The notes: generated from the letters alone by a model not told the origin. A stretch of DNA of 64,000 nt from Paenibacillus monticola (GCF_009664975.1 NZ_WJXB01000011.1:124001-188000); one strand, 5' to 3'; counted from the stretch's first letter, positions 52,303 through 62,308 are shown. Numbers and translations are program-made.

Positions 52303-53815
52303 TAGGGGTAACTCCTTGGTTCTTCAGGAATAGGGAAATAAAATAAGATGTGCTCTCATAGCCGACTCTCTGGGCGATATCCTGCACTTTAAGTGATCCG
52401 TCCCCAAGCAATTCCTTCGACTTGTCCAGCCGAATTTTCGTTAGGTAATCATGGATTGTCATCCCCGTCTTGTCTTTGAAAATAGAACGCAAATAATTGG
52501 GAGACAGATATACCTGGTCAGACAAGCTGTTGATGGTGATGGGTTGATGAAAGGTTTGATCAATAATCGTGCGAACCCGATGGGCCAGCTTGGAGTTCTT
52601 GTCCATAAAACGTTCACTTAGCAGGCTTATCGCCTCGGCTGCCGCACCCAGAATGTAGGCTTCAATCTCTTGTACAGTCAGAGAATTATAAATCGAATGG
52701 TAGAGTTCTGCCCGCTTCGAGCTGTCGGGAACCGGTTCATGCAGCTGTTCCAGCAATTCGCCGATCAAGTCAATGGCCCAGTCGCAAATCTGCTTTTTGT
52801 TGATGCGGAGCGTGATCAGCTTGGCACAATATTCGTGGAGCAGCCGGGCCGTCTGTTCAAAGTCCAGTTGGTTAATGGCTTCAAACCATTCCTTCTTCTC
52901 GAAGGGAGGGGTCTGTTCACTGTAAAACTGCCCCCGGACGTCTTCCGCATAGATGACCCTGCCCGTTCCCATATAGAAGTACTCATTCAAAATATGTTTG
53001 GTCTGTTCGTACAAGGCTTGTACCTTAGACAACTTTCCAGCCTGTCCGCCAATGGCAACCGTCACAGTAAAATCCAGCGAATCACGCATGGCTTGCGCCA
53101 TGTCTTCCCAGGCATAGTGGCCCGGCTGCTGAGTGGCATCCATAAACACCCCGAGCTCCCCTTCTTTATACGTAACGAAAGTCGCCTCCAGTTTCTTCCC
53201 CAGAAAAAACCGGTCGAGAAAGGACGACAGCTGAGTCATACAATCCTCCAGGATCTTATCCATAAGATCCTTATGATCAATACTGAACAACGCAAGTGCA
53301 TAATGGCTTGATCCCGGGCAGCGTGCCAACTTGCAAAAACTGCTGGTCAAGACGGCGATACGCTCTTCATCTTTTTCGTAAATCAATTCTTTCAGAATAT
53401 TAGATTTGGTCATTTGAATAGAGCGGTTCTTCATCTGCACCTCTTCGCATCTGAGTTTTACCTTTTCGATAACGCTTTCAATTTCGCTCAAATCAAGCGG
53501 TTTCAACAAATACCCGACAGCTCCTACATTCAGGGCGGATTTCACGTAATTGAATTCATCATGCCCGGTCAGGAAGATCAACTGAATCCAATCGAAACGC
53601 TCACGTATTTTTTGAGCCAAATCGATTCCATTCATCATCGGCATCTGCACGTCAGTTAGTACAATATCGGGCTGAATCACTTCTATTTTCTCCAAGGCAT
53701 CTCTGCCATTCGTAGACGTTCCGGCGACATAGATGCCCATCTCTTCCCAATGGATATAATCTCTCATCATCTCCAGTTCCAGCTCTTCATCATCCACCAG
53801 AAAAATACTATACAT
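52280..53815 (-). CDS. AraC-type response regulator (REC-YesN class)
   Basis: A 511-residue regulator with a receiver domain (about 1-120; DDE at 8-10, phospho-acceptor Asp55 in IVLTDVQMP, Lys in YLLKPLD), a long middle region (about 130-400) and a C-terminal AraC DNA-binding domain (about 408-511). It starts the operon regulator-kinase-lipoprotein-GH36 and is divergent from the permease genes. Start: TTG at 53818 and ATG at 53815 are adjacent; AAGGAGGGG is seven bases before the ATG, which is preferred. Confidence 0.93.
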   Translation of the reverse strand: MYSIFLVDDEELELEMMRDYIHWEEMGIYVAGTSTNGRDALEKIEVIQPDIVLTDVQMPMMNGIDLAQKIRERFDWIQLIFLTGHDEFNYVKSALNVGAVGYLLKPLDLSEIESVIEKVKLRCEEVQMKNRSIQMTKSNILKELIYEKDEERIAVLTSSFCKLARCPGSSHYALALFSIDHKDLMDKILEDCMTQLSSFLDRFFLGKKLEATFVTYKEGELGVFMDATQQPGHYAWEDMAQAMRDSLDFTVTVAIGGQAGKLSKVQALYEQTKHILNEYFYMGTGRVIYAEDVRGQFYSEQTPPFEKKEWFEAINQLDFEQTARLLHEYCAKLITLRINKKQICDWAIDLIGELLEQLHEPVPDSSKRAELYHSIYNSLTVQEIEAYILGAAAEAISLLSERFMDKNSKLAHRVRTIIDQTFHQPITINSLSDQVYLSPNYLRSIFKDKTGMTIHDYLTKIRLDKSKELLGDGSLKVQDIAQRVGYESTSYFISLFLKNQGVTPNEYRKNI

Positions 53816-53926
53816 CAAGTCCCCTCCTTATTCGTTGCTTGTTCTATTATATTCTTTATCTAAAATACTAACTATCCTCTAGCCAAATGAAAGTTATTTT
53901 CAAGCATCGTTCGTTACATTGTCTTA

Positions 53927-53955
53927 TCGACCCTCGTTTTTGCGGGCCCTATAAT
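53927..53955 (+). promoter_or_regulatory. Promoter of the divergent permease operon
   Basis: -10 TATAAT is perfect (53950-53955); the hexamer 17 bases upstream, TCGACC (53927-53932), is a weak -35. A weak -35 fits a promoter that needs the adjacent response regulator as activator. Confidence 0.6.
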
Positions 53956-53987
53956 TTTAGTTAACTTGAGATGCGAGGTGCCCTACT

Positions 53988-54959
53988 ATGAAAACCATTA
54001 CCGTATTGCCGGAGAGAAGAGAACTGATTATTCCGAAAAAAAAGCTGTGGGCGATTGTTAAGCAGCAAAAATACTTGTTCCTGATGATGCTGCCTGCGTT
54101 ACTATGGGCCGTCGTGTTCGCTTATACACCTATGGTCGGATTGTACATGTCCTTCGTTAATTATCAGCCGACACTGGGCGGGTTCTGGCATACCTTATTC
54201 AACAGTGAATTTGTAGGCTTGAAATGGTTCCGGTATTTCTTTGATAACGGCGATTTTCTGATCATTATGCGCAATACGCTTGCTTCTACGCTCATTACAC
54301 TGTTCTTCTCCTTCCCAATGCCTATCCTGATCGCCCTGGCTGTCAACGAGGTCAAAAGTGTCAAGTTCAAGAAAACAGTGCAAACTGCATCCTACCTGCC
54401 CTACTTTATCTCCTGGGTAATTGCGGCCAACATTATTGTAACCCTGCTGTCCTCGGATGGGGCCATTAATGGGGTTCTAAAGCTTCTACATCTTACCAAT
54501 GAGAGTGTTCTATTCCTCCAACATGGAAAATACTTCTGGTGGATCGTAGCCTTCGGTAATACCTGGAAGGATATGGGTTACAGCTCCATTATGTATCTAG
54601 CGGCGATCTCCTCCATCAATCAGGAGCTGTACGAAGCGGCCAAGGTTGACGGTGCCAACCGTTTTAAACAAATCCGCTATATTACGATGCCTCATCTAAA
54701 ACCAACCATTGTGATCCTGCTGATTCTGGCGCTTGGTGGTATTCTTAATGCCGGATTTGACCAGCATTTCCTGCTTGGCAATGATCTTACCCGGGAATAT
54801 TCAGATGTGCTGTCCACCTATTCCTTCCGTTACGGCATTCAGAATGGCATGTTCTCTTATGCTTCCGCCGTCGGTATGTTCAGTTCGGTTGTAGCCTTCA
54901 TCATCGTAGTTATCGTAAACTCCTTCGCCAAAAAACTGAACGGACATTCTTTATTCTAA
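53988..54959 (+). CDS. CUT1 ABC transporter permease (LplB-like)
   Basis: A 323-residue permease with a cytoplasmic N-terminus, six membrane segments (first about 33-55) and the EAA loop YEAAKVDGANRFKQIRYITMPHL (key residues about 217-239). It pairs with the permease 19 bases downstream and presumably with the lipoprotein at 48769. No ATPase gene is present. GCGAGGTG lies seven bases before the ATG. Confidence 0.92.
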   Translation: MKTITVLPERRELIIPKKKLWAIVKQQKYLFLMMLPALLWAVVFAYTPMVGLYMSFVNYQPTLGGFWHTLFNSEFVGLKWFRYFFDNGDFLIIMRNTLASTLITLFFSFPMPILIALAVNEVKSVKFKKTVQTASYLPYFISWVIAANIIVTLLSSDGAINGVLKLLHLTNESVLFLQHGKYFWWIVAFGNTWKDMGYSSIMYLAAISSINQELYEAAKVDGANRFKQIRYITMPHLKPTIVILLILALGGILNAGFDQHFLLGNDLTREYSDVLSTYSFRYGIQNGMFSYASAVGMFSSVVAFIIVVIVNSFAKKLNGHSLF

Positions 54960-54978
54960 AGCCCCGGAGGGACACAAT

Positions 54979-55872
54979 ATGACAAGCAAAAAACTCAGTG
55001 CCGAGCATTTATTTGATGCCGTGTTATACCTTTTTCTAACCGGTATCTTTCTGGTTACGTTTTATCCATTTTGGAATATCCTAGTTATTTCTTTAAACAA
55101 TGCAACGGACACTCTGCGTGGGAATCTCTACTTTTGGCCCAGATCGCTGACCTTTGAAAGCTATATTACGATCTTCAAAAATCCGGAAATCTGGAGTGCC
55201 ATCAGAGTGACCGTGCTACGAACCGTGATCGGGACCTCATTCTCCCTGTTTTTCATCTCCCTACTGGCCTATCCACTCAGCAAACGTCATTTGCTCGGTT
55301 GGAAATACTTCTCCTTTTTCTTCGTCTTTACCATGTATTTTGGCGGTGGGCTGATTCCAAGCTATATGGTGATCAAATCCGTGGGGCTGATCGATTCCTT
55401 TTGGGTCTACATTTTCCCCGGCCTCATCGGTGTGTTCCTGATGATTCTAGTCCGAACCTTTATGGAACAGATCCCGGGAGAAATCGAAGAATCCTCCAGA
55501 ATAGACGGCGCTAACGATTTGCAAATTTTCTTTCGGATTATCATTCCGCTTTGTGTTCCTGTGCTGGCGACGATAGGCTTGTTTCTAGCTATTGGCCAAT
55601 GGAACGCCTGGTATGATTCCTATGTGTACACGTACAAACCGAGTTTAAAGACGCTGCAAGCTGTCCTGGTGAAAATATTAAATCAATTCCAGACCGACAG
55701 TATGATGTCCGACGCCCAGCAATTAGCCAACAGCTCCAAGCAAGTTCCAGTATCCAGCGAAAGCATCCGTATGGCCGTAACCATGGTGGCAACTCTGCCG
55801 ATTATTCTTGTCTATCCTTTCGTACAGAAGTATTTTGTGAAGGGCATCATGATGGGCGCGATTAAGAGTTAA
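54979..55872 (+). CDS. CUT1 ABC transporter permease (YtcP/LplC-like)
   Basis: A 297-residue permease with six membrane segments (first about 15-37) and EAA motif EESSRIDGANDLQIFFRIIIPL (key residues about 170-191). GGAGG lies eight bases before the ATG. The C-terminal FVKGIMMGAIKS ending is typical of this permease type. Second gene of the permease operon; a bidirectional terminator follows. Confidence 0.93.
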   Translation: MTSKKLSAEHLFDAVLYLFLTGIFLVTFYPFWNILVISLNNATDTLRGNLYFWPRSLTFESYITIFKNPEIWSAIRVTVLRTVIGTSFSLFFISLLAYPLSKRHLLGWKYFSFFFVFTMYFGGGLIPSYMVIKSVGLIDSFWVYIFPGLIGVFLMILVRTFMEQIPGEIEESSRIDGANDLQIFFRIIIPLCVPVLATIGLFLAIGQWNAWYDSYVYTYKPSLKTLQAVLVKILNQFQTDSMMSDAQQLANSSKQVPVSSESIRMAVTMVATLPIILVYPFVQKYFVKGIMMGAIKS

Positions 55873-55884
55873 TAGAGGTGCAGA

Positions 55885-55949
55885 AAAGAAACCTTTCCTT
55901 AGGATTAATGGTAGTGTGGTACTTCCATTAGCTAAAGAGAGGTTTCTTT
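55885..55949. terminator. Bidirectional terminator after the permease operon
   Basis: AAAGAAACCT (55885-55894) pairs with AGGTTTCTTT (55940-55949) around an inner AATGG..CCATT stem. It separates the convergent permease and GH95 genes. Confidence 0.8.
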
Positions 55950-55961
55950 GTGATTTTCATT

Positions 55962-58316
55962 TTACCGGAAACTTACGCCTGTGCTGAATGCTTCACGCAC
56001 CTGCAATTGTCTGTTGATGTGGTAGATTCCACCCGCTTCCATAACAAGCGACATCTTATGGTTCCCGTAATGGATAGTCACGGAACCAGAAGAGAAGGCG
56101 CGAATCGTCGCTGTGATTAATTGGCCGTTCTCCCATTCCAGATCTACTTCCGCATTGCCTTTTGTCCGAAGTCCCGCTACCGATCCAGTCGGCCACGCTT
56201 TGGGAAGCGCTGGCAACAGATGAATTTCACCCTCATGACTCTGCAGCAGCATTTCGGCAATAGCAGCGGTACCGCCGAAGTTTCCGTCGATCACGAAGAT
56301 GTTGGTCTCCGCTCCGGCAATGCCTGACTTGGAGTAGGTTAACAAATTATCAAAGCACAATCCGCTGATCAAATGAGCAATATGATGATAAGCCTTCTCC
56401 CCATCATGCAACCGGGCAAAATCCAGCCCAAAGAGCGCGGCGGTAAACTCAACGTCCTCCAGCTCATCCTGAACCATACGATTTTCCAAGGTCACTCTGG
56501 CGGCGGCACTTAATTCCGGCGTTCTGTCCGGCGTCACTTGGCTACCTGGATACAGCGCGAACATATGGGACAAATGACGGTGCTCAGGCTGCGCCTCTTC
56601 ATAATCCTCAAGCCATTCCTGCAGTTGTCCTTGCTTGCCAATCTGCAGCGGTGGCAGCTGCGCGATGGCTTCCTTCAGCTGATGCTGCAGCGGGGTATCC
56701 TTGTCTAATAGCACCGCTGCCTTCAGACAGAACTCGAAGAGCTCCCTTACCAGCACCTGATCCAGAGTGGTTCCCATGGACAACTGTTGCGCGCTATTGT
56801 TTCGTCCGTCTGGAAAAAAATGATTCTCCGGTGAATTCGATGGCCCTGTAACCAGCCAGCCGTACTGCGGATGTACCGTCATATAGTCCAGGAAGAAAGC
56901 CGCAGCTTCTCTAAGCACAGGATACGCCTGCTGTTCCAAAAAGACACGATCCTGGCTGTAACTGTAATGCTCGATCATATGCGTGGCAAGCCACAATCCT
57001 CCTGTTACATTAAGCCCCCATGACGTATCCCAACCTGGAACCGTGAAGCCCCATACATTGGAGAATACATGTGCGACCCAGCCTTCACAGCCATAGAAGT
57101 CCTGTGCGGTCGTCTTGCCCGCCCGGGACAAACCTTCAATATAACGCATTAATGGAAGATGACTTTCCCCCAGGTTCGTAATCTCCGCCGGGTAATAATT
57201 CATTTGCGTATTGATATCCAAATGGTAGTCACAGCTCCAGCCCATCCGGCAGGCTTCGCCGTCGTTCCAAATCCCTTGCAAATTCAGCGGCAGCGGTGAA
57301 TCCTCCCGCGATCCGGCGATCATCAAATAGCGCCCATACTGTAGGAACAGAGCGAACAATTGCGGATCATCATTCTGACCTTGGCCCAGCAGACGAATAC
57401 GTTCGTCCGTAGGCAGCGCTGCTTGTGCGGAACGGCCTAGATTGATATTCACTTTATCGTAATGCCGGTGATAATCCTCCAGATGATCTGCTCTTAGCGC
57501 CACGTAGCCTTTAGCTAGAGCTAGCTCCAGCCTACGTTCGCTCTCCACCGCCCAATCTTTGGACTTGCTGCGGTAATCGGTGCTGACCGAAAAGTAAATC
57601 CAGGCCTCGTCTGCGCCGCTGACAACCAATTGTCCCGCTTCACAACGGATCGAGCCGCCCGCTGCAACGATCTTGACCCTTCCTTGGCTCCACACCCCAC
57701 AAGTTCCATTGCTGTGTACATCCTCCGTCGCTTGCCCGCGGAATTCCAGCGTGGCTTCGTCCACCCTCGCGGATACGAAGGATTCCCTGTGCCCTTGAAG
57801 TTCAAGGGTGAATGAAACGCCTCCCGGCGTCCCGCTCCATACCCTTGATGACACTACATCATCAGCATGGGAAGCGAACATTTCCCTTTTCAGCCAATGA
57901 CTGTCAGCCAGATAAGTAGTTTGCAGGAGAGCATCGTTCAAATCCAACTCCCGCTTGAAGCTTTCCCCTTTTAACGGCTGCTCACCTTGTCCGGTAAAAT
58001 TGACAATGACCTCGCACAACCCGAGATGGGTTCCGAAGTTTTGTTTCTGTGGCTGCAGATACTGCTTGGCCAGCCGATCACCAGCGGTATAATCGCCGCC
58101 AAAAAAATGCTGCCGCATGTCAGCGAGTCTGGCCTTGCCTTCAGCATGACCGGGGACAGACTCCACTTGCCCCGACCAATAAGTTACCTCGTTCATGCTC
58201 CACACCTCGCGCTGCGGAGCAGCCATCACAACAGCACCTATTCTTCCGTTGCCTATAGGCAGCCCTTGTGACCAGCTTAGCGCAGGACGGGAATACCAAA
58301 GTTTAAAATCATTCAT
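55962..58316 (-). CDS. GH95 family enzyme (alpha-L-fucosidase/alpha-L-galactosidase type)
   Basis: A 784-residue GH95 enzyme, cytoplasmic (no signal peptide). It starts with the WYSRPA..LPIGNGRIGAVV beta domain. Catalytic-domain motifs: CDYHLDINTQMNYYPAE (362-378), QEWLED with candidate acid Glu567, PEHRHLSHMF (577-586) and IDGNFGGT with candidate base Asp677. In characterised enzymes the base is activated by an Asn-x-Asn pair; here the first Asn is Asp367, the second is Asn369. AGGAGG lies seven bases before the ATG. It is divergent from an AraC regulator. Fucoside or L-galactoside specificity cannot be decided by reading. Confidence 0.9.
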   Translation of the reverse strand: MNDFKLWYSRPALSWSQGLPIGNGRIGAVVMAAPQREVWSMNEVTYWSGQVESVPGHAEGKARLADMRQHFFGGDYTAGDRLAKQYLQPQKQNFGTHLGLCEVIVNFTGQGEQPLKGESFKRELDLNDALLQTTYLADSHWLKREMFASHADDVVSSRVWSGTPGGVSFTLELQGHRESFVSARVDEATLEFRGQATEDVHSNGTCGVWSQGRVKIVAAGGSIRCEAGQLVVSGADEAWIYFSVSTDYRSKSKDWAVESERRLELALAKGYVALRADHLEDYHRHYDKVNINLGRSAQAALPTDERIRLLGQGQNDDPQLFALFLQYGRYLMIAGSREDSPLPLNLQGIWNDGEACRMGWSCDYHLDINTQMNYYPAEITNLGESHLPLMRYIEGLSRAGKTTAQDFYGCEGWVAHVFSNVWGFTVPGWDTSWGLNVTGGLWLATHMIEHYSYSQDRVFLEQQAYPVLREAAAFFLDYMTVHPQYGWLVTGPSNSPENHFFPDGRNNSAQQLSMGTTLDQVLVRELFEFCLKAAVLLDKDTPLQHQLKEAIAQLPPLQIGKQGQLQEWLEDYEEAQPEHRHLSHMFALYPGSQVTPDRTPELSAAARVTLENRMVQDELEDVEFTAALFGLDFARLHDGEKAYHHIAHLISGLCFDNLLTYSKSGIAGAETNIFVIDGNFGGTAAIAEMLLQSHEGEIHLLPALPKAWPTGSVAGLRTKGNAEVDLEWENGQLITATIRAFSSGSVTIHYGNHKMSLVMEAGGIYHINRQLQVREAFSTGVSFR

Positions 58317-58511
58317 GCAACTTCCTCCTGTCTACTGTTGGTGATAATCCAGATATATAGGTTGTTAATTAATCCGCCAAACCGATAATAAATGTTTCGG
58401 ATTCATTGGATTAATCGTATCATTAGGATAAGAAGTTGTCTTTGTTGACCCATTCATTGATTTGACGATTTGTACGGTCTTTTCCAACAATGAAAGAGAG
58501 AAGGTACCCGC

Positions 58512-59384
58512 ATGAAGAAGCTGTCCGAACTGACTCCATTTGTCGGGGACATCATGACATACTTATACGATGGCAGCACCAACGAACAGCTGCGCATAGG
58601 TAATGTATATGCGTTTCATCTGTTTATGGACGGGCCCGGAGAGATGGAAATAGACGGCCGCTATTATCCGATTGAACGGAGAACGCTTATTTTCCTGCGC
58701 CCAGGCCAGTCTCATGCCTTTCACATCTCGCCTGCTCATCCACTAGCCTCCTATAATGTCTACTGCGATTTGTGGGAGAATCAGCTCCCGGTTTCCAGTA
58801 ACCGCTCGTTTATCTATGCGCCTGAACCATTTGTTTTTGACACAACAGCCGCTGAACCGCTGTGTAATGAATTAAACCAGCTTCCCAGCGTCTTCCCGCT
58901 AGCCGCCCATCCTCAGCTATATGATGGATTTGTAATGATGGCCAAGGCCTATCATGATGCACAGTTCTATCGCCATGAAGCAGCCAACAGCTTTCTCTAT
59001 GCCTGGATACTGACTTGGTATAACGCCCTTTACCTGCAGCAGCCAAGTGACTACCGCATTGTCCGCCTGCTGGAGTATTTGCATGCCCACCCCGAGCGTG
59101 GCGAATCCATTGAGACATGGTCACAATTCTGCGGGCTTAAGCGGACGTATTTCCATGAGCTTTTTCTGCGCGAAACGGGGGTTACTCCCAGGGCTTATCA
59201 TCACAATTTAGTCATGCGGCGGGCCGCCAATCTCCTGCTGGAGACGGAACTGAGTATTACCTCCATCGCCGAAAGATTGGGTTATCCTTCGATTCATCCC
59301 TTTTCCAGACACTTCAGCGCCTGCTACGGAATTAATCCGAGCCAATATCGCCTGAACCCGCAGAGCAGGATTAGAATGAAATAA
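58512..59384 (+). CDS. AraC family transcriptional regulator next to GH95
   Basis: A 290-residue one-component regulator: N-terminal cupin sensor (about 30-110, with RPGQSHAFHI as its His-bearing strand) and C-terminal AraC DNA-binding domain (about 190-285, SITSIAERLGYPSIHPFSRHFSACYGINPSQYR as the second helix-turn-helix). GAGAAGG lies seven bases before the ATG. Divergent from the GH95 gene, its likely target; the shared gap (58317-58511) shows no clear operator. Confidence 0.9.
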   Translation: MKKLSELTPFVGDIMTYLYDGSTNEQLRIGNVYAFHLFMDGPGEMEIDGRYYPIERRTLIFLRPGQSHAFHISPAHPLASYNVYCDLWENQLPVSSNRSFIYAPEPFVFDTTAAEPLCNELNQLPSVFPLAAHPQLYDGFVMMAKAYHDAQFYRHEAANSFLYAWILTWYNALYLQQPSDYRIVRLLEYLHAHPERGESIETWSQFCGLKRTYFHELFLRETGVTPRAYHHNLVMRRAANLLLETELSITSIAERLGYPSIHPFSRHFSACYGINPSQYRLNPQSRIRMK

Positions 59385-59403
59385 AATTAGAGGAAAAAGC
59401 AAA

Positions 59404-59444
59404 CAAAACGCGCTATCCGCTATCTAAGCCGGAAGCGCGTTTTG
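59404..59444. terminator. Bidirectional terminator between AraC and GH-D genes
   Basis: CAAAACGCGCT (59404-59414) pairs with AGCGCGTTTTG (59434-59444), with A and T flanks on both strands. Confidence 0.9.
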
Positions 59445-59460
59445 CAACTGTACTACAGGT

Positions 59461-62073
59461 TTAATTCCCAGTTCGTGGCTCAATCTTGAAAAGCTTGGAT
59501 TCCGTTGCTTGTAAAGTGACCTCAAAAACAACATCCGTCACCTTCGCTTCATTAGTCCACATATCAGTAACTGTATAAGAGGTCCCCGTCCCACTTCCTA
59601 TTCCCGCACGGATCAGGTCCAAACTCCGCTCAGCAGGAGCATTGGAGTAGTTAAAGACAGCTAAATAATACGTTCCTTTATCAGATAACACGAAGGTATC
59701 CGCCGCTGTTGTTCCTGTATTGCCCTCTACCGGTCTAAAGGCCTTGCCTTTGACAGCCAGTTCATTTATTCGTGGATTTGTCAGCAGAGCTTCCATATAC
59801 TTCTGGGCCGTTTCGTTGTTCACATCATCTGAGTTCAAATACACCGTTCCCGAAATAGCCGCCGCATTGACCCGTGATTGTGCCCCTTCCAACGAGCCCC
59901 CTTTCACAAGCTTCATATAATCCGGATCTGTATAATGATAGATCGTACCGTTCTGCCACCAGCCATAAGTAAGATTATTGAGCTGGTATTCCGTGCTGCT
60001 AATGCTGCCATCCACATCACAGGAAATCCGCCGACTATGTGCATATTGGCTCGGAAACAGCGGAGCGATAGAAGCACTGATAAACATGGAACCTCCCAGT
60101 GCCTTGTCCAGATAGGCCATTCCCTGATTGTACGCCTGAATACCCGTTTGGACCTTGGAATCAAAATGTTTGCCCTCCAAAGCGCCATGGCTGAGAAAAT
60201 CTACTTTGATATATTCAAAGCCCTCATTCTTAAAACGGTCCATATAATAGGACATGCGCTCTTTCACGCCCGGATGTGTGGGATCAACCGCATACGCCCC
60301 ATCCAGCTTAGGCAAAATGTTCCCGTTTCCGTCCCGGAGAACAAGATCTCCGTACGTGTACTTCCCATCGGTTCCTTCTACCGGCTGACTAAGATTATCT
60401 CCCCAGTAGACAAATGGAGAATAATAAATACCTGCTTTTTGCCCATTGCTGTGAATTAAGTCCACGAGATCAGACAGTTGCTGATCCGTCATGTTGTCCC
60501 AATAGGAATCCAAATTGATGTATAGGTCTCCGTTGTTATTGAACGACTGGTTTTGCAGCTTCTCCTTAAAATAATTGGATGCAGCTACTGCCTTATCGAA
60601 GCTAATAGTGCTCTCATAGGCTCCCCAACTATTCCAGCCTACGGGAACTCCCTTGGGAATATCTTTGCCAAAACCAAGTGGCGGCTGAATCGCCGCATTA
60701 ACTTTTCCGTAGCCTTCAAGGCCATCCCGGTAGTCCTTATAGAACCCGACAAAGATTTTGGGAGAAGCAATCTCTTTGCCCGAAACTAGCCCATGCCCGA
60801 TAGTGTCATGTGTCGAGGTTGGCGAAGTAAATCCACCGAATACGCGCAGCTTGTTCAGTTTGTTGTCCGAACCGCTCCAGTAAATCCCCGTCTTCCAAGT
60901 GTCATGTGTCACCGAGCCGAGCACCAGGCCGTTCCGGCTTGTATTATCGAAAATAGCCGTCAGCTCCGAACTCACATAGTTATCGTTATTCAGAGCGGTA
61001 TTGATCGTTTTGGATTGGTACCTGGACCAAGCGTCATTGTCAAACGGGGTGACCACCACCCGGTTGTCGCCGTACTTGCCTATATCCACCGCTCCTTTGG
61101 CATCGAGAGCAATCGGTGTTATCTCATGGGTGGAGATCACTGACTTATCCGTTGCTACCGTTTCCGTCAGAAAATAGGGGCCGTCATTGTATAGATAGTA
61201 GATTTGATCAAGCGTTGGCAGTCCCTTTTCCTCGTTGTGAACGGTGACGCGAATCCCTTTTCCTGTCGCGTCATGAAACGCTGCCACTTCCTTTTGGCTA
61301 AAAGAATGGCGTTTGTAATCCTTGCTTGCCACCGTCCGATCCAGCTGGATAGTGCTGTAAATCCCTGTGGCTACCGTTTTGCCGCCCCAATTATACTGGG
61401 ATAAGCCAGTCTGCGTGTTATACACCAGTTCATACGAAGGATTGGACACCTTGATGCCTTTGGTGTATTCCGTTAAGGTGACCGCGCCATATTTGGTGAC
61501 ATGGACAGGTTTGCCGATGTCCCCAATATTGCCGTCACCTCCCGATCCACCGTCGCCAGGCGAAACAAAGCTCAGTTCAATTTTGTCGAAGTCAGGTGAA
61601 TAACCGTCAACATCACTGAAGAGAATCGTATTGCTCCCCTGCTGCAAATAGATCTGGAGGTCAGATTGTCCCACCGTGTTCCAGTCTGCTGTTTTCGGGA
61701 AGCTGAAGTTTTCTTGCTCCGCATCATTCACAGAAATAGATGTCGAGCGGGGATCACCCGAGATGTAATACACAGACAGTGTATAGATGCCGGCTGTTTC
61801 GGCTTGGACTCCATTAAATAGCAGCGTGGATCCGCCGTAGATATTGCCTACTTTTTTGCCGCCGGAGCAGGTCAGGCTATCTACAACACTGGCATTCCCC
61901 GTCAACGTATTGATAGTTGCTTCAGCTTCATACGCAACTGAACTTGGAGCAGCCAGACCTTCCATGGATGTTTGTTCATCGGCTGCAGCCCAGGAAGTAC
62001 CTGACAATAAGATAACGAGCAGAACGGACATGAACGCAGCAAGGTGTTTTTTTCTGATTCGCTGGATATTCAA
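59461..62073 (-). CDS. Secreted clan GH-D (GH27/GH36-like) glycosidase with CBM35-like module
   Basis: An 870-residue secreted enzyme. Signal peptide about 1-29 (ends SWAAA), a CBM35-like module (about 46-165, YEAEA start), a Gly-rich linker, a beta-supersandwich, and a barrel with VGWNSWGAYES, INLDSYW, YIKVDFLSHG (candidate nucleophile Asp625) and SRRISCDVDG (candidate acid/base Asp686 or Asp688). The NSW and KVD motifs place it in clan GH-D, near alpha-galactosidases, but it is not the classic GH36 type seen at 46633. Substrate unknown. Start: TTG at 62073 with AGGGGAG eight bases upstream; a GTG three codons earlier overlaps that site. It is a tandem paralogue of the next gene. Confidence 0.82.
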   Translation of the reverse strand: MNIQRIRKKHLAAFMSVLLVILLSGTSWAAADEQTSMEGLAAPSSVAYEAEATINTLTGNASVVDSLTCSGGKKVGNIYGGSTLLFNGVQAETAGIYTLSVYYISGDPRSTSISVNDAEQENFSFPKTADWNTVGQSDLQIYLQQGSNTILFSDVDGYSPDFDKIELSFVSPGDGGSGGDGNIGDIGKPVHVTKYGAVTLTEYTKGIKVSNPSYELVYNTQTGLSQYNWGGKTVATGIYSTIQLDRTVASKDYKRHSFSQKEVAAFHDATGKGIRVTVHNEEKGLPTLDQIYYLYNDGPYFLTETVATDKSVISTHEITPIALDAKGAVDIGKYGDNRVVVTPFDNDAWSRYQSKTINTALNNDNYVSSELTAIFDNTSRNGLVLGSVTHDTWKTGIYWSGSDNKLNKLRVFGGFTSPTSTHDTIGHGLVSGKEIASPKIFVGFYKDYRDGLEGYGKVNAAIQPPLGFGKDIPKGVPVGWNSWGAYESTISFDKAVAASNYFKEKLQNQSFNNNGDLYINLDSYWDNMTDQQLSDLVDLIHSNGQKAGIYYSPFVYWGDNLSQPVEGTDGKYTYGDLVLRDGNGNILPKLDGAYAVDPTHPGVKERMSYYMDRFKNEGFEYIKVDFLSHGALEGKHFDSKVQTGIQAYNQGMAYLDKALGGSMFISASIAPLFPSQYAHSRRISCDVDGSISSTEYQLNNLTYGWWQNGTIYHYTDPDYMKLVKGGSLEGAQSRVNAAAISGTVYLNSDDVNNETAQKYMEALLTNPRINELAVKGKAFRPVEGNTGTTAADTFVLSDKGTYYLAVFNYSNAPAERSLDLIRAGIGSGTGTSYTVTDMWTNEAKVTDVVFEVTLQATESKLFKIEPRTGN

Positions 62074-62144
62074 GAGCTTCACTCCCCTGTTAGTTACTGT
62101 TATATAGAATGAACTTAAGATTTTCATATACGGTATCGCTCGTC

Positions 62145-62277
62145 ACTACAGTGAATGTTTGGACTTCCGGCCGCTGTTGTCTCCAAATTTCTTGATTTAT
62201 TCCGCTTTAGCGGATGAAATCCGGAGACAAAGGCGGTCGCTTACGCTCCTACAGTTCCAAAATTCCCCTTCGTTCCT
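62145..62277. repeat. Dispersed palindromic repeat, copy B
   Basis: About 133 bases alignable with 8019-8152. Imperfect 15-base arms TTGTCTCCAAATTTC (62177-62191) and GAAATCCGGAGACAA (62216-62230) enclose CCGCT-TT-AGCGG (62202-62213). The right flank repeats GTTCCAAAATTCCC. It lies between two tandem glycosidase genes. Confidence 0.85.
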
Positions 62278-62308
62278 TCTCCCCGTTTCTTAATTTCTTT
62301 TGTTCATT

